Shown: one piece after another, positions 26,797 to 34,204 of the stretch | Layout: every line of letters begins with the position of its first letter | How positions within the stretch are numbered: position 1 is the first letter of the stretch | NCBI RefSeq assembly: GCF_005765165.1 | Contig: NZ_VCIW01000005.1 | Span: forward strand, 62,001 to 126,000 | DNA from: Paenibacillus antri | GTDB taxonomy: Bacteria; Bacillota; Bacilli; Paenibacillales; YIM-B00363 | DNA length: 64,000 bases | Direction of reading: 5' to 3' | Position numbers and translations under genes: made by a program | The notes under the pieces: generated by a model | What the model saw: only the letters and a program-made list of their open reading frames with translations | The model's database searches: none | Told to the model about the DNA's origin: nothing

Positions 26797-27033
26797 TCAA
26801 TGGGTATAATCCGTCTTCTCTACTTCGATTTTATTCCCGACCGACTTCGCCCAATCGAGGAACGCCTTGCCGTTCACCGTTTGTTGTCCGTCGCGATTGT
26901 TGCTGAACGAGAACTTCCCCTCGCGCTCCAGCCGCCGGATCGTATCGAAGCCGAGCCCCGTCATGCCCGCCAACACGTCCACGGGATAATTCGTGCCCTC
27001 GTCCAGATCCTTCACCTTCATCTCGTATTCCAT
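26797..27033 (-). CDS. small HTH-like protein, function unknown
   Basis: A 78-residue protein. The central part, NYPVDVLAGMTGLGFDTIRRLEREGKFSF then NNRDGQQTVNGKAFLDWAKSVGN, reads like a MerR/excisionase-type winged helix-turn-helix: a helix-turn-helix that begins at residues 17-36, then a beta wing and a final helix. It follows the DUF1540 gene by 9 bp on the same strand, so the two form an operon. It shares the big terminator with murG. Whether it binds DNA is an inference from pattern; I do not recognise a named family. Confidence 0.65.
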   Translation of the reverse strand: MEYEMKVKDLDEGTNYPVDVLAGMTGLGFDTIRRLEREGKFSFSNNRDGQQTVNGKAFLDWAKSVGNKIEVEKTDYTH

Positions 27034-27042
27034 CGGTTTCGG

Positions 27043-27435
27043 TTACGCTCCTTCCCGACGTTCGAACGTCTGACAGTTCGTGTCCTGGCATTCGTTGCTG
27101 TCGCGGCCCGTAATTTCGATCGCCTTCGCGACGCAGTGGGCGCCTTCCCCCCAATATTCGCAGGAGGAGACGGTGCAGGCGACGGACGGATGGACCGCGT
27201 ACGCCGGATTGACCAGTCCCATGACGGTTCCGGCTAAGTTGATGTTGTCCGCCGAGCCTAAATAATTGGCGAGGCTGCTCGCATGGACGAACGACTTGCA
27301 CATCGTCTGTTCGACGACTTGGGACATCATCGTTTCCTCTTCATGCAGGATATCGATGTTTTTCGCGCCGCAGCGATCCCCGTACAAATAGTGAGTGCAC
27401 GTGTTGACGACGCATTTGACCTCCGGCATTGCCAT
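27043..27435 (-). CDS. DUF1540 protein with two cysteine-rich repeats
   Basis: A 130-residue protein holding two DUF1540 modules: VKCVVNTCTHYLYGDRCGAKN at residues 6-26 (C8, C13, C22, plus C46 downstream in MCKSF) and ACTVSSCEYWGEGAHCVAK near residues 86-104 with NECQDTNCQTF. Each module has four or more cysteines, suggesting metal or cluster binding. DUF1540 proteins are common in spore-formers, and their function is unsettled. Start is ATG at 27435 with a weak GGAAAG site. It is the first gene of a two-gene operon with the HTH-like protein. Confidence 0.88.
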   Translation of the reverse strand: MAMPEVKCVVNTCTHYLYGDRCGAKNIDILHEEETMMSQVVEQTMCKSFVHASSLANYLGSADNINLAGTVMGLVNPAYAVHPSVACTVSSCEYWGEGAHCVAKAIEITGRDSNECQDTNCQTFERREGA

Positions 27436-27558
27436 TCACTCGCTTTCCAGTGGGTTATCGCTAGTATTCCCACTCGGATGGAACATAGTCCGCCTTGCGG
27501 TGGGCAACCTATCCGGTAAAACCAGCTTAGCAGACGAAGGGAGCGTTCAGGGAGCGAC

Positions 27559-28359
27559 ATGAGAGCGGAACGATTAGCGAGGGATGTGTATTGGAAAAGG
27601 CTGCTGATCGTCAATATGGCGTTCATCGGCCGGCCGGGCGCGAAGAGCGGCGAGTGGGCGCTCGTGGATACGGGACTGCCGTACTCGGCGGAGGCGATCG
27701 AGCGGGACGCGAAGGAGTGGCTGGGCTACGAAGGCGCGCCGAGCTGCATCGTGCTGACGCACGCGCACTTCGACCACGTCGGCGCCGTCCGGGAGCTTTC
27801 GAAGAAGTGGGACGTGCCGGTGTACGCGCATGAGAGAGAGCTGCCTCATATTACAGGCAAGGCGGCGTATCCGAGGCCGGATCCGACGGTAGGCGGGGGC
27901 GGCATGGCGCGGCTGTCGGTCTTGTTCCCGACGAAGGCGATCGACCTCGGCGACCGGGCGAAGCCGCTGCCCGCGGACGGCTCCGTGCCGGAGTTGCCGG
28001 AGTGGAGATGGGTGGCGACGCCGGGCCATACCGACGGCCACATCTCGTTGTTCCGGGATTCGGATCGGACGTTGATCGCGGGCGACGCGTTCGTCACGGT
28101 GGCGCAGGAATCGCTCGGCGGCGTATTGATGCAGCGCAGCGCCATTCATGGTCCGCCGGCGTACTTAACGACCGACTGGGAGGCGGCGCGCCGGTCCGTG
28201 GCCGAGCTGCGCGAGCTGCGGCCGCATGTCGCGCTGACGGGGCATGGCGTCCCCGTCGTCGGCGAATACGATTGCAGCTTGCTGCTCGACATTCTGACCG
28301 ATCGGTTCGACGAGATCGCGGTCCCGCGCCAGAGCAAATTCTTAGATCGCGGGAGATAA
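27559..28359 (+). CDS. MBL-fold metallo-hydrolase
   Basis: A 266-residue metallo-beta-lactamase-fold hydrolase. The metal motif THAHFDHVGA is near residue 73, a further histidine lies in ATPGHTDGH, and an aspartate in IAGDAFV; a last histidine is in LTGHGVPV. That set supports a binuclear metal site. The strand openings ALVDTGLPYSAEAIE match glyoxalase-II-like and lactonase-like members. ATG 27559 follows CAGGGAG. It is convergent with gluQ, with only 4 bp between stop codons. The substrate is unknown. Confidence 0.9.
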   Translation: MRAERLARDVYWKRLLIVNMAFIGRPGAKSGEWALVDTGLPYSAEAIERDAKEWLGYEGAPSCIVLTHAHFDHVGAVRELSKKWDVPVYAHERELPHITGKAAYPRPDPTVGGGGMARLSVLFPTKAIDLGDRAKPLPADGSVPELPEWRWVATPGHTDGHISLFRDSDRTLIAGDAFVTVAQESLGGVLMQRSAIHGPPAYLTTDWEAARRSVAELRELRPHVALTGHGVPVVGEYDCSLLLDILTDRFDEIAVPRQSKFLDRGR

Positions 28360-28363
28360 ACGA

Positions 28364-29326
28364 TTACACGCCATAGTTCCGCAAGGCGTCCAGGGGGAAG
28401 CGGATCGGGTCCCGCGGCAGCTTATCGAGGTCGAAGCCGGCGACGAGCTCCGCAGGGCGGATCGGCTCGGGCCGATCGACGAGGCCCGCCGACCAGGCGA
28501 CGAGTCCGACGAGCGTCTCCGCAGGGACGCCGGCCTCCCGCAGCGCGGCGGCGGCGAGCGACTTCTGTCGCTTCGACAGCCGTTCGCCTCGCTCGTCGCA
28601 GAGGAGCGGCACGTGCGCGAACGTGGGAGGCGTCAGACCGAGCGCCTCGTACAGCCACAGCTGCCGAGGGGTGGAGTCGAGCAGGTCGGCGCCGCGCAGC
28701 GCGTGCGTCACGTTCATCGCGGCGTCGTCGACGACGACGGCGAGCTGATAGCCGATAATGCCGTCGGCTCTGCGCACGACGAAGTCGCCGCCCGCTCCGG
28801 GAGGGAATTCGATGCGGCCGTAGACGCCGTCCTCGAAGGCGACTGGCGCGTCCGGCGGAACGGCGAAGCGGAGGGAGGGCGTCTTCGTCTCGGCCTTCCG
28901 AGTCCGCTGTTCCGGCGTCAGAGAGCGGCAGACGCCGCCGTACGCCGGCCCTTCGGAGGAGAGGCCGTGCGGGGCGCTCGCGACCGAGAACAGCTCGGCG
29001 CGGCTGCAGAAGCACGGGTAGAGCCTGCCGTCGGCCAACAGCGCGTCGAGCGCGGCTTCGTAGCGTTCCGTCCGCTCGCTCTGCGTATAAGGAACGTACG
29101 GACCGCCGACGTCCGGACCCTCGTCCCAATCCAGTCCGAACCAGCGCAAGTCCTTCAGAACCAACTCGGCGTAGTCGGACTTGCAACGCGGCTTGTCGAT
29201 GTCCTCCATACGCAGCGCGAAGGCGCCCCCGGCGCTTCTCGCGTGCAGCCACGCCATCAGCGCGGCGTACAGGTTGCCGATATGGAGGCGTCCCGACGGC
29301 GTCGGGGCGAAACGGCCTCGGTACAT
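28364..29326 (-). CDS. gluQ: glutamyl-Q tRNA(Asp) synthetase
   Basis: A 320-residue GluRS paralogue lacking the anticodon-binding domain. It activates glutamate and attaches it to the queuosine at position 34 of tRNA-Asp. The class I signature is seen as RFAPTPSGRLHIGNLYAALMAW (HIGH = HIGN) and the second motif as ERLSKRQ. A zinc-type cluster is suggested by PCFCSRAE plus the later tyrosine/cysteine (YGGVCRS). The start ATG at 29326 follows GGAGGGGTAGCT. Longer forms would run into the antisense of the tRNA gene. The gene lies 67 bp behind tRNA-Asp on the same strand: enzyme and substrate are adjacent. Confidence 0.94.
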   Translation of the reverse strand: MYRGRFAPTPSGRLHIGNLYAALMAWLHARSAGGAFALRMEDIDKPRCKSDYAELVLKDLRWFGLDWDEGPDVGGPYVPYTQSERTERYEAALDALLADGRLYPCFCSRAELFSVASAPHGLSSEGPAYGGVCRSLTPEQRTRKAETKTPSLRFAVPPDAPVAFEDGVYGRIEFPPGAGGDFVVRRADGIIGYQLAVVVDDAAMNVTHALRGADLLDSTPRQLWLYEALGLTPPTFAHVPLLCDERGERLSKRQKSLAAAALREAGVPAETLVGLVAWSAGLVDRPEPIRPAELVAGFDLDKLPRDPIRFPLDALRNYGV

Positions 29327-29393
29327 AGCTACCCCTCCCGGAATAGAAAACAATCCCGACACGAATGTGACGAGACTGTTGAATAAGTATGTA

Positions 29394-29470
29394 TGGCGGA
29401 GCTGACGGGATTCGAACCCGCGGTCTCCTGCGTGACAGGCAGGCATGTTAGGCCTCTACACCACAGCTCC
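29394..29470 (-). tRNA. tRNA-Asp (anticodon GTC)
   Basis: Read on the minus strand it begins GGAGCTGTGGTGTAGAGG and ends with an encoded CCA. The acceptor stem GGAGCTG/CAGCTCC, anticodon stem CCTGC/GCAGG with loop CTGTCAC, and T arm with TTCGAAT are all intact. The anticodon GTC gives aspartate, in the GUN class modified to queuosine. A promoter lies just upstream (29488-29517) and gluQ follows. Confidence 0.96.
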
Positions 29471-29487
29471 TTATGGACACAAGCGTT

Positions 29488-29517
29488 ATCATACCACGAT
29501 GCTTTCGGATAAATCAA
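29488..29517 (-). promoter_or_regulatory. sigma-A promoter of tRNA-Asp (and probably gluQ)
   Basis: On the minus strand: TTGATT (29517-29512), an 18-bp spacer and TATGAT (29493-29488), 17 bp before the tRNA 5' end. It overlaps the last codons of the recombinase gene. Confidence 0.65.
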
Positions 29518-30359
29518 CCTTTATTTTCTTGCCGATAATATTTCCACGTCGTCAGCAGCGTCTTATGGCCTGCCAACGCCTTCAGCCGCTCGACGGGGAC
29601 GCCTTGCTCCGCAAGCCTGCGGCAGAACGTATTCCGCAGCGATTGGCTCGAGAGCGGGATGCCGAGCTTATCGCTGTAGGTTTCGATCACGAACTGTACG
29701 GCGCGCGGCTGCATCTTGCCGGACCTCTCCGTGACGAACAGCGCGTCGCTCAGGACGTGGACTTCCTTCGCCGAAGCGAGGCGGAGGCGCAGCCAGGCGT
29801 CGAGCTTCGCGAACGCGAACGGCGACAGCGGCACGGTCCGCACGCGAACCCCGTCGTCGTAGACGTCCAGCTCGCCGCCGCGGAGGGCGCCGATCGGCAG
29901 CTGCGGCACTTCCTCCACCTTCACGCCCGCATACAGCATGGCGGCGATCAGCGCTTCGTTGCGGACGCGTTGGAAGACGGTCGACTCGTTCGCGACGACG
30001 TCCAGCAGCGCCGCTTCCTCCTCAGGCGTCAGCCATCTAGGGGGTTCGTCCTTCTTCGACGCCGGCAACCGCAGCCGCCGGGCGAAGTTGTCGCCGGCGA
30101 GGCCGTGCGACTGCGCCCACTTGAAGAACGTGCTGAGCGTCGAGACGGACTTGTTGACGGTCGCGGTCTTCATGCCGCGGCCGACGAGCGCGTCCCGGTA
30201 TTCGGAGAACGCGGCTTGCGACAGCTCGGACAGCCCGGCGTTCCGGACGGAACACCACCCGAGGAAGCCTACGGCTTCGTGGACGTACGCTTTAATCGTG
30301 TTTTCTTCTTTCCCCTGGCTCTTCAGGTACTGTCGGTACGACTCTATGATCGAATCCAT
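29514..30359 (-). CDS. tyrosine recombinase/integrase-like protein with altered active site
   Basis: A 281-residue protein with an N-terminal SAM-like core-binding domain (residues 1-90: SYRQYLKSQGKEENTIKAY) and a C-terminal catalytic domain. The nucleophile Tyr274 (H265-x8-Y, LAGHKTLLTTWKYY) and Arg242 are present, but the first catalytic arginine of the usual GLR motif is lysine (YAGVKVEE, K147), the box II histidine is Gln239 (QSLRN) and the histidine after the arginine is Asn243. This resembles Xer/phage integrases without full catalytic equipment. ATG 30359 start. It lies upstream of tRNA-Asp; no island or attachment repeat was seen. It may be domesticated or catalytically weak. Confidence 0.88.
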   Translation of the reverse strand: MDSIIESYRQYLKSQGKEENTIKAYVHEAVGFLGWCSVRNAGLSELSQAAFSEYRDALVGRGMKTATVNKSVSTLSTFFKWAQSHGLAGDNFARRLRLPASKKDEPPRWLTPEEEAALLDVVANESTVFQRVRNEALIAAMLYAGVKVEEVPQLPIGALRGGELDVYDDGVRVRTVPLSPFAFAKLDAWLRLRLASAKEVHVLSDALFVTERSGKMQPRAVQFVIETYSDKLGIPLSSQSLRNTFCRRLAEQGVPVERLKALAGHKTLLTTWKYYRQENKG

Positions 30360-30500
30360 GCATGCGCGCCGGCCTCTCCGTTGTAGTCTCTCTTATTATA
30401 AGAACGCAACCGTTCCGGCGCAATCGCGCGACGGGGCTCTTCCCAATTCGGCGGGATTCGTGTATGGTAAGGGTCGAAGAATGGTTGCGGAGGTGTCGGC

Positions 30501-32978
30501 ATGAGCGAGAGGCTGCCGATCGAAGAAGCGCTGCCCGCCTTGAAGAAGGCGCTGGCCGCCGGCCCGAACGCGGTCGTGACGGCGCCGCCGGGCGCGGGCA
30601 AGACGACGGTGGTGCCGCTTGCGCTGCTGTCGGAGCCGTGGGCGGGAGGCGGGCGCATCGTCATGCTGGAGCCGCGGCGAATCGCGGCGCGCGGGGCGGC
30701 GCGGCGCATGGCGTCGCTGCTCGGCGAACGCGCCGGCGAGACGGTCGGCTACCGGACGAAGGGGGACACGAAGGTCGGTCCCCGCACGCGCGTCGAGGTC
30801 GTCACGGAAGGCGTCCTGACGCGGATGCTGCAGCAGGATCCGGCGCTGGACGGCGTCGCGTGCGTCCTGTTCGACGAGTTCCATGAGCGGAGCGTGCACG
30901 CCGACCTCGGGCTCGCCTTGGCGCTGCAGTCGCAGGGGCTGTTCCGAGACGACCTGCGGCTCGTCGTCATGTCGGCGACGATCGAGGCCGACGCGGCGGC
31001 CCGGCTGCTCGGCGGCTGCGCCGTCGTGCGCAGCGAAGGGCGGATGTATCCGGTAGAGACGCGGTACGAGGAGCGGCGAACCGAGCTGTCGGTCGAACGA
31101 CGCGCGGCGGCGACCGTGAAGGAGGCGCTGTTGCGGCATCCGGAGGGCGATGCCCTTGTGTTTTTGCCGGGCGGGCGGGAAATTCGCCGCACGGCCGGCG
31201 AGCTGGAGCGGCTCGGCCTGCCGTCGGGCGTTCGCGTCGCCCCGTTGTACGGGGCGCTGTCGCCCGAGGAGCAGGACGCGGCGATCGCGCCCGCCCGACC
31301 GGGCGAACGGAAGGTCGTGCTCGCGACGAGCATCGCGGAGACGAGCCTTACCGTCGAGGGCGTACGGATCGTCGTCGACTCGGGACTCAGCCGGGTGCCG
31401 CGGTATTCGCCGCGGACGGGATTGACGGCGCTCGAGACGACGGCGGTGACGGTCGCCTCGGCCGATCAGCGGCGCGGCCGCGCCGGCCGGGTCGCCCCTG
31501 GCGTCTGCTACCGGCTGTGGACGGAGGAGGAGCACCGGCGGCTCGAGCCGTTCGGCGAACCGGAGATTCTCGCGACGGACGCGACGCCGCTCGCGCTCGA
31601 GCTCGCCGTCTGGGGCGTTCGCGACCCGCTGGAGCTCTCCTGGCTCGACCCGCCGCCGGAAGGCGCCTACAAGCAGGCTGTCGACCTGCTGCAGCGCCTC
31701 GGAGCGCTGGACGCGCGGGGCGTCGTCACGCCGGAGGGCCGCCGCATGGCGGAGCTCGGCATGCACCCGCGGCTCGCGCATATGACGCTGCGCGCGATGG
31801 AGAACGGGCGCGGGGACCTCGCCTGCGAGTTGGCGACGCTGCTCGAGGAGCGCGACGCGCAGTCGCCCGGCGGCGCCGATATGCGCTTGCGCGTCGAGGC
31901 GCTGCGCCGGGGCGCGACGCCCGCGGCGGCGAAGCAGCGCGAGGAGGCGGCGCGCCGGATGCGGGACGCCGGCGTCGTTCGGGACGGCCGCCCGACGGCG
32001 GCCGCCGACTCGGGCGAGCTGCTCGCGCTCGCGTTCCCGGACCGCGTCGCGATGCGGCGCGCGAACGGCAAATACGTGCTCGCCGGCGGGCGCGGCGCGG
32101 AATTCGCGGGGGACGAGCCGCTCTCCCGCGAGACGTTCCTCGCGATCGCCGAGCTTGACGGCGCAGGCGTCGACAGCCGCATCCGGTCGGCGGCGCCGTT
32201 AAGCGCGGAAGCGCTCCGGCGCGTCTGCGCGGACCGGATCCGCACGGAGGACGACGTCTATTGGGACGCCGCGTCGGCCTCGGTCCGCGCGCGTCGGCGG
32301 ACGACGCTCGACGCGATCGCGCTCGAGGAGACGCCGGCGGCGTCGCCCGATCCGGAACGCGTGAGGGACGCGCTGCTCCGCGGCATCGCGGAGACCGGAC
32401 TGCAGCTGCTGCCGTGGACGAAGGCGGCGGACCAATTCCGCAAGAGGCTCTTGTTTCTCCGTATGCATGCGGGCGAGGAATGGCCGGACGTCTCCGACGA
32501 ACGCTTGCTCGAGACGCTGCCGGACTGGCTAGGATCTTATGTCTTCGGCATGAAGTCGAAGGGCGATCTCGAGCGCGTGCGTCTCGTCGAAGCGCTCGAG
32601 GCGTCGCTCTCCTGGGAGCAGCGCCGCCGGATGGACGAATGGGCGCCGACGCATCTGACCGTGCCGAGCGGCTCGAGGCTGGCCGTCGATTACGGCGACC
32701 CGGACGCGCCTGCGTTGTCCGCGAAGCTGCAGGAGTTGTTCGGTTGGGCCGAAACGCCGCGTATCGGAGGGGGCCGGGTGCCGGTGACGATCCGCCTGCT
32801 GTCGCCGGCCCAGCGGCCCGTGCAAATTACGAGAGATCTGGCCAATTTCTGGCGCGAGACGTACTTCGAGATTAAGAAGGACCTGAAGGGACGATATCCG
32901 AAGCATTACTGGCCGGACGACCCGACCGCGGCGATCGCGACGCGCGGGACGCGGCCGAAGATACCTCAAGGCGACTAG
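30501..32978 (+). CDS. hrpB: ATP-dependent helicase HrpB
   Basis: An 825-residue DEAH/RHA-family helicase. Walker A is TAPPGAGKTT at residues 27-36, the Walker B box is DEFHERSVHADL, motif III is SATIE, and motif VI is QRRGRAGRVAPG. The HA2 and HrpB C-terminal domains follow (ending YPKHYWPDDP, typical of HrpB). HrpB is best known in Proteobacteria, with unclear function in RNA metabolism. ATG 30501 follows GCGGAGGTGTCGGC. The globin gene starts 17 bp after its stop, so the two are likely cotranscribed. Coding GC at third positions is very high throughout. Confidence 0.94.
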   Translation: MSERLPIEEALPALKKALAAGPNAVVTAPPGAGKTTVVPLALLSEPWAGGGRIVMLEPRRIAARGAARRMASLLGERAGETVGYRTKGDTKVGPRTRVEVVTEGVLTRMLQQDPALDGVACVLFDEFHERSVHADLGLALALQSQGLFRDDLRLVVMSATIEADAAARLLGGCAVVRSEGRMYPVETRYEERRTELSVERRAAATVKEALLRHPEGDALVFLPGGREIRRTAGELERLGLPSGVRVAPLYGALSPEEQDAAIAPARPGERKVVLATSIAETSLTVEGVRIVVDSGLSRVPRYSPRTGLTALETTAVTVASADQRRGRAGRVAPGVCYRLWTEEEHRRLEPFGEPEILATDATPLALELAVWGVRDPLELSWLDPPPEGAYKQAVDLLQRLGALDARGVVTPEGRRMAELGMHPRLAHMTLRAMENGRGDLACELATLLEERDAQSPGGADMRLRVEALRRGATPAAAKQREEAARRMRDAGVVRDGRPTAAADSGELLALAFPDRVAMRRANGKYVLAGGRGAEFAGDEPLSRETFLAIAELDGAGVDSRIRSAAPLSAEALRRVCADRIRTEDDVYWDAASASVRARRRTTLDAIALEETPAASPDPERVRDALLRGIAETGLQLLPWTKAADQFRKRLLFLRMHAGEEWPDVSDERLLETLPDWLGSYVFGMKSKGDLERVRLVEALEASLSWEQRRRMDEWAPTHLTVPSGSRLAVDYGDPDAPALSAKLQELFGWAETPRIGGGRVPVTIRLLSPAQRPVQITRDLANFWRETYFEIKKDLKGRYPKHYWPDDPTAAIATRGTRPKIPQGD

Positions 32979-32995
32979 GAGGGACTCCGAAACCT

Positions 32996-33388
32996 ATGGA
33001 AACGACGATTTTCGAACAGCTCGGAGGAGAGGCGGCGATCGGAAAGCTCGTCGACGCGTTCTACGACCGCGTCGTACGCGACCCGAAGCTGTCGCCGCTG
33101 TTCGCGGGCAGCGACATCGACGAAGTGAAACGGAAGCAGAAGATGTTCCTGACGCAGTTTCTCGGCGGCCCGCAGCTGTACTCCGAGGAGTTCGGGCATC
33201 CGATGATGCGATACAGACATCTCCCGTTCCCGATTACGACGTCGCACGCCGAAGCGTGGCTCGGCTGCATGGCCGCCGCGATGGACGAGGTCGGCCTCGA
33301 AGGCGCGGCGCGGGAATTTTTCTTCGGGCGGCTGACGCAGGTCGCCCATCATATGGTCAATACCGAAGACGGCTCCCTCGATCGATGA
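32996..33388 (+). CDS. group II truncated hemoglobin
   Basis: A 130-residue globin of the trHbO class. Key positions are visible: B10 tyrosine in AFYDRVV (Y23), proximal F8 histidine in YRHLPF (H75) and the group II tryptophan at G8 in AWLGCM (W88). The motif GGEAAIGKLVDAFY opens the 2-on-2 fold. Such proteins bind oxygen tightly and may protect against oxidative or nitrosative stress. ATG 32996 follows AGGAGGGA. In many Bacilli trHbO lies near yjbH/spxH; here it follows hrpB. Confidence 0.94.
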   Translation: METTIFEQLGGEAAIGKLVDAFYDRVVRDPKLSPLFAGSDIDEVKRKQKMFLTQFLGGPQLYSEEFGHPMMRYRHLPFPITTSHAEAWLGCMAAAMDEVGLEGAAREFFFGRLTQVAHHMVNTEDGSLDR

Positions 33389-33410
33389 GGCGGGCCGTTT
33401 CCCATATTTC

Positions 33411-33480
33411 TTAGGGAATCCTTAAGATTGCTTAAGGTTGCGTAAGGGTCGAAGAAAACCGGAACCGAATGTTGTATAGT
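33411..33480 (+). promoter_or_regulatory. direct repeats and -10 element upstream of the response regulator gene
   Basis: Three consecutive 10-mers, CTTAAGATTG (33421), CTTAAGGTTG (33431) and CGTAAGGGTC (33441), preceded by a weaker TTAGGGAATC (33411). A -10 TATAGT is at 33475-33480, but no canonical -35 is present at the right spacing. Ten-bp-phased repeats ending over the -35 region are what an OmpR-family activator would need, so autoregulation is likely. Confidence 0.6.
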
Positions 33481-33511
33481 GATTGGGAAGAGAAAGGAGA
33501 TTTAAACGCCT

Positions 33512-34204
33512 GTGAACTATCGCATCTTAATCGTGGACGACGACCGGGAAATCGCCGGATTGATTGAAATTTACTTGCGCAACGACGGATACGACACCGT
33601 GCTGGCGTACGACGGCGAGGAGGCGCTGCGCGCGCTCGAAGGGGACGAGCCGGTACACCTCGTCGTGCTCGACGTCATGATGCCGAAGATGGACGGTCTG
33701 ACCGTATGCCGCCGCATTCGCGAGGAGAAGCATCTGCCCATTCTCATGGTCAGCGCGAAAGCCGAAGACATGGATAAGATTCTCGGGCTGATGACCGGGG
33801 CGGACGATTACATGGTGAAGCCGTTCAACCCGCTCGAGCTGAGCGCGCGCGTGAAGTCGCTGTTGCGGCGAGCGTACCGGATGCCGTCGGAGACGCCGGC
33901 CGCGGACGACGCGATCCGGATCGGGGCGCTGCGGATCGACAAGAACACGCATCGGGCCGAGGTCGACGGGAAGCCGCTGCATCTCACGTCGACGGAATTC
34001 GGCATCCTGCATCTGCTCGCGAGCAACCGCGGCCGGGTGTTCAGCGCGGAGGACATTTTCCAACAGGTATGGAAGGAAAAGTATTTCGATTCGAACAACA
34101 CGGTCATGGTGCATATCAGTCATCTGCGCGACAAGCTCGAGCAGGAGACGGGAGATAAGATGATCGCGACCGTCTGGGGGGTCGGCTACAAAATTGACGG
34201 ATAA
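33512..34204 (+). CDS. OmpR/VanR-family response regulator
   Basis: A 230-residue regulator: receiver domain with acidic pocket DDD (9-11) and phosphoacceptor D54 (VVLDVMMPKMDG), lysine in VKPFNP, then a winged-helix DNA-binding domain ending in ATVWGVGYKI. The sequence is of the VanR type. GTG 33512 follows AAAGGAGAT. The partner kinase overlaps it by 11 bp. Repeats upstream suggest that it controls its own promoter and perhaps the gene block at 35.4 kb. Confidence 0.95.
   Translation: MNYRILIVDDDREIAGLIEIYLRNDGYDTVLAYDGEEALRALEGDEPVHLVVLDVMMPKMDGLTVCRRIREEKHLPILMVSAKAEDMDKILGLMTGADDYMVKPFNPLELSARVKSLLRRAYRMPSETPAADDAIRIGALRIDKNTHRAEVDGKPLHLTSTEFGILHLLASNRGRVFSAEDIFQQVWKEKYFDSNNTVMVHISHLRDKLEQETGDKMIATVWGVGYKIDG

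Noticed and set aside
28364-29446. N-terminally extended gluQ starting at 29446
   Set aside because: The extra 40 residues are translated from the tRNA-Asp gene and its flank; ATG 29326 has a strong Shine-Dalgarno.
29394-30359. Genomic island inserted at tRNA-Asp by the adjacent integrase
   Set aside because: No direct repeat of the tRNA 3' end, no cargo or phage genes, and the integrase lies at the tRNA 5' side with altered catalytic residues.
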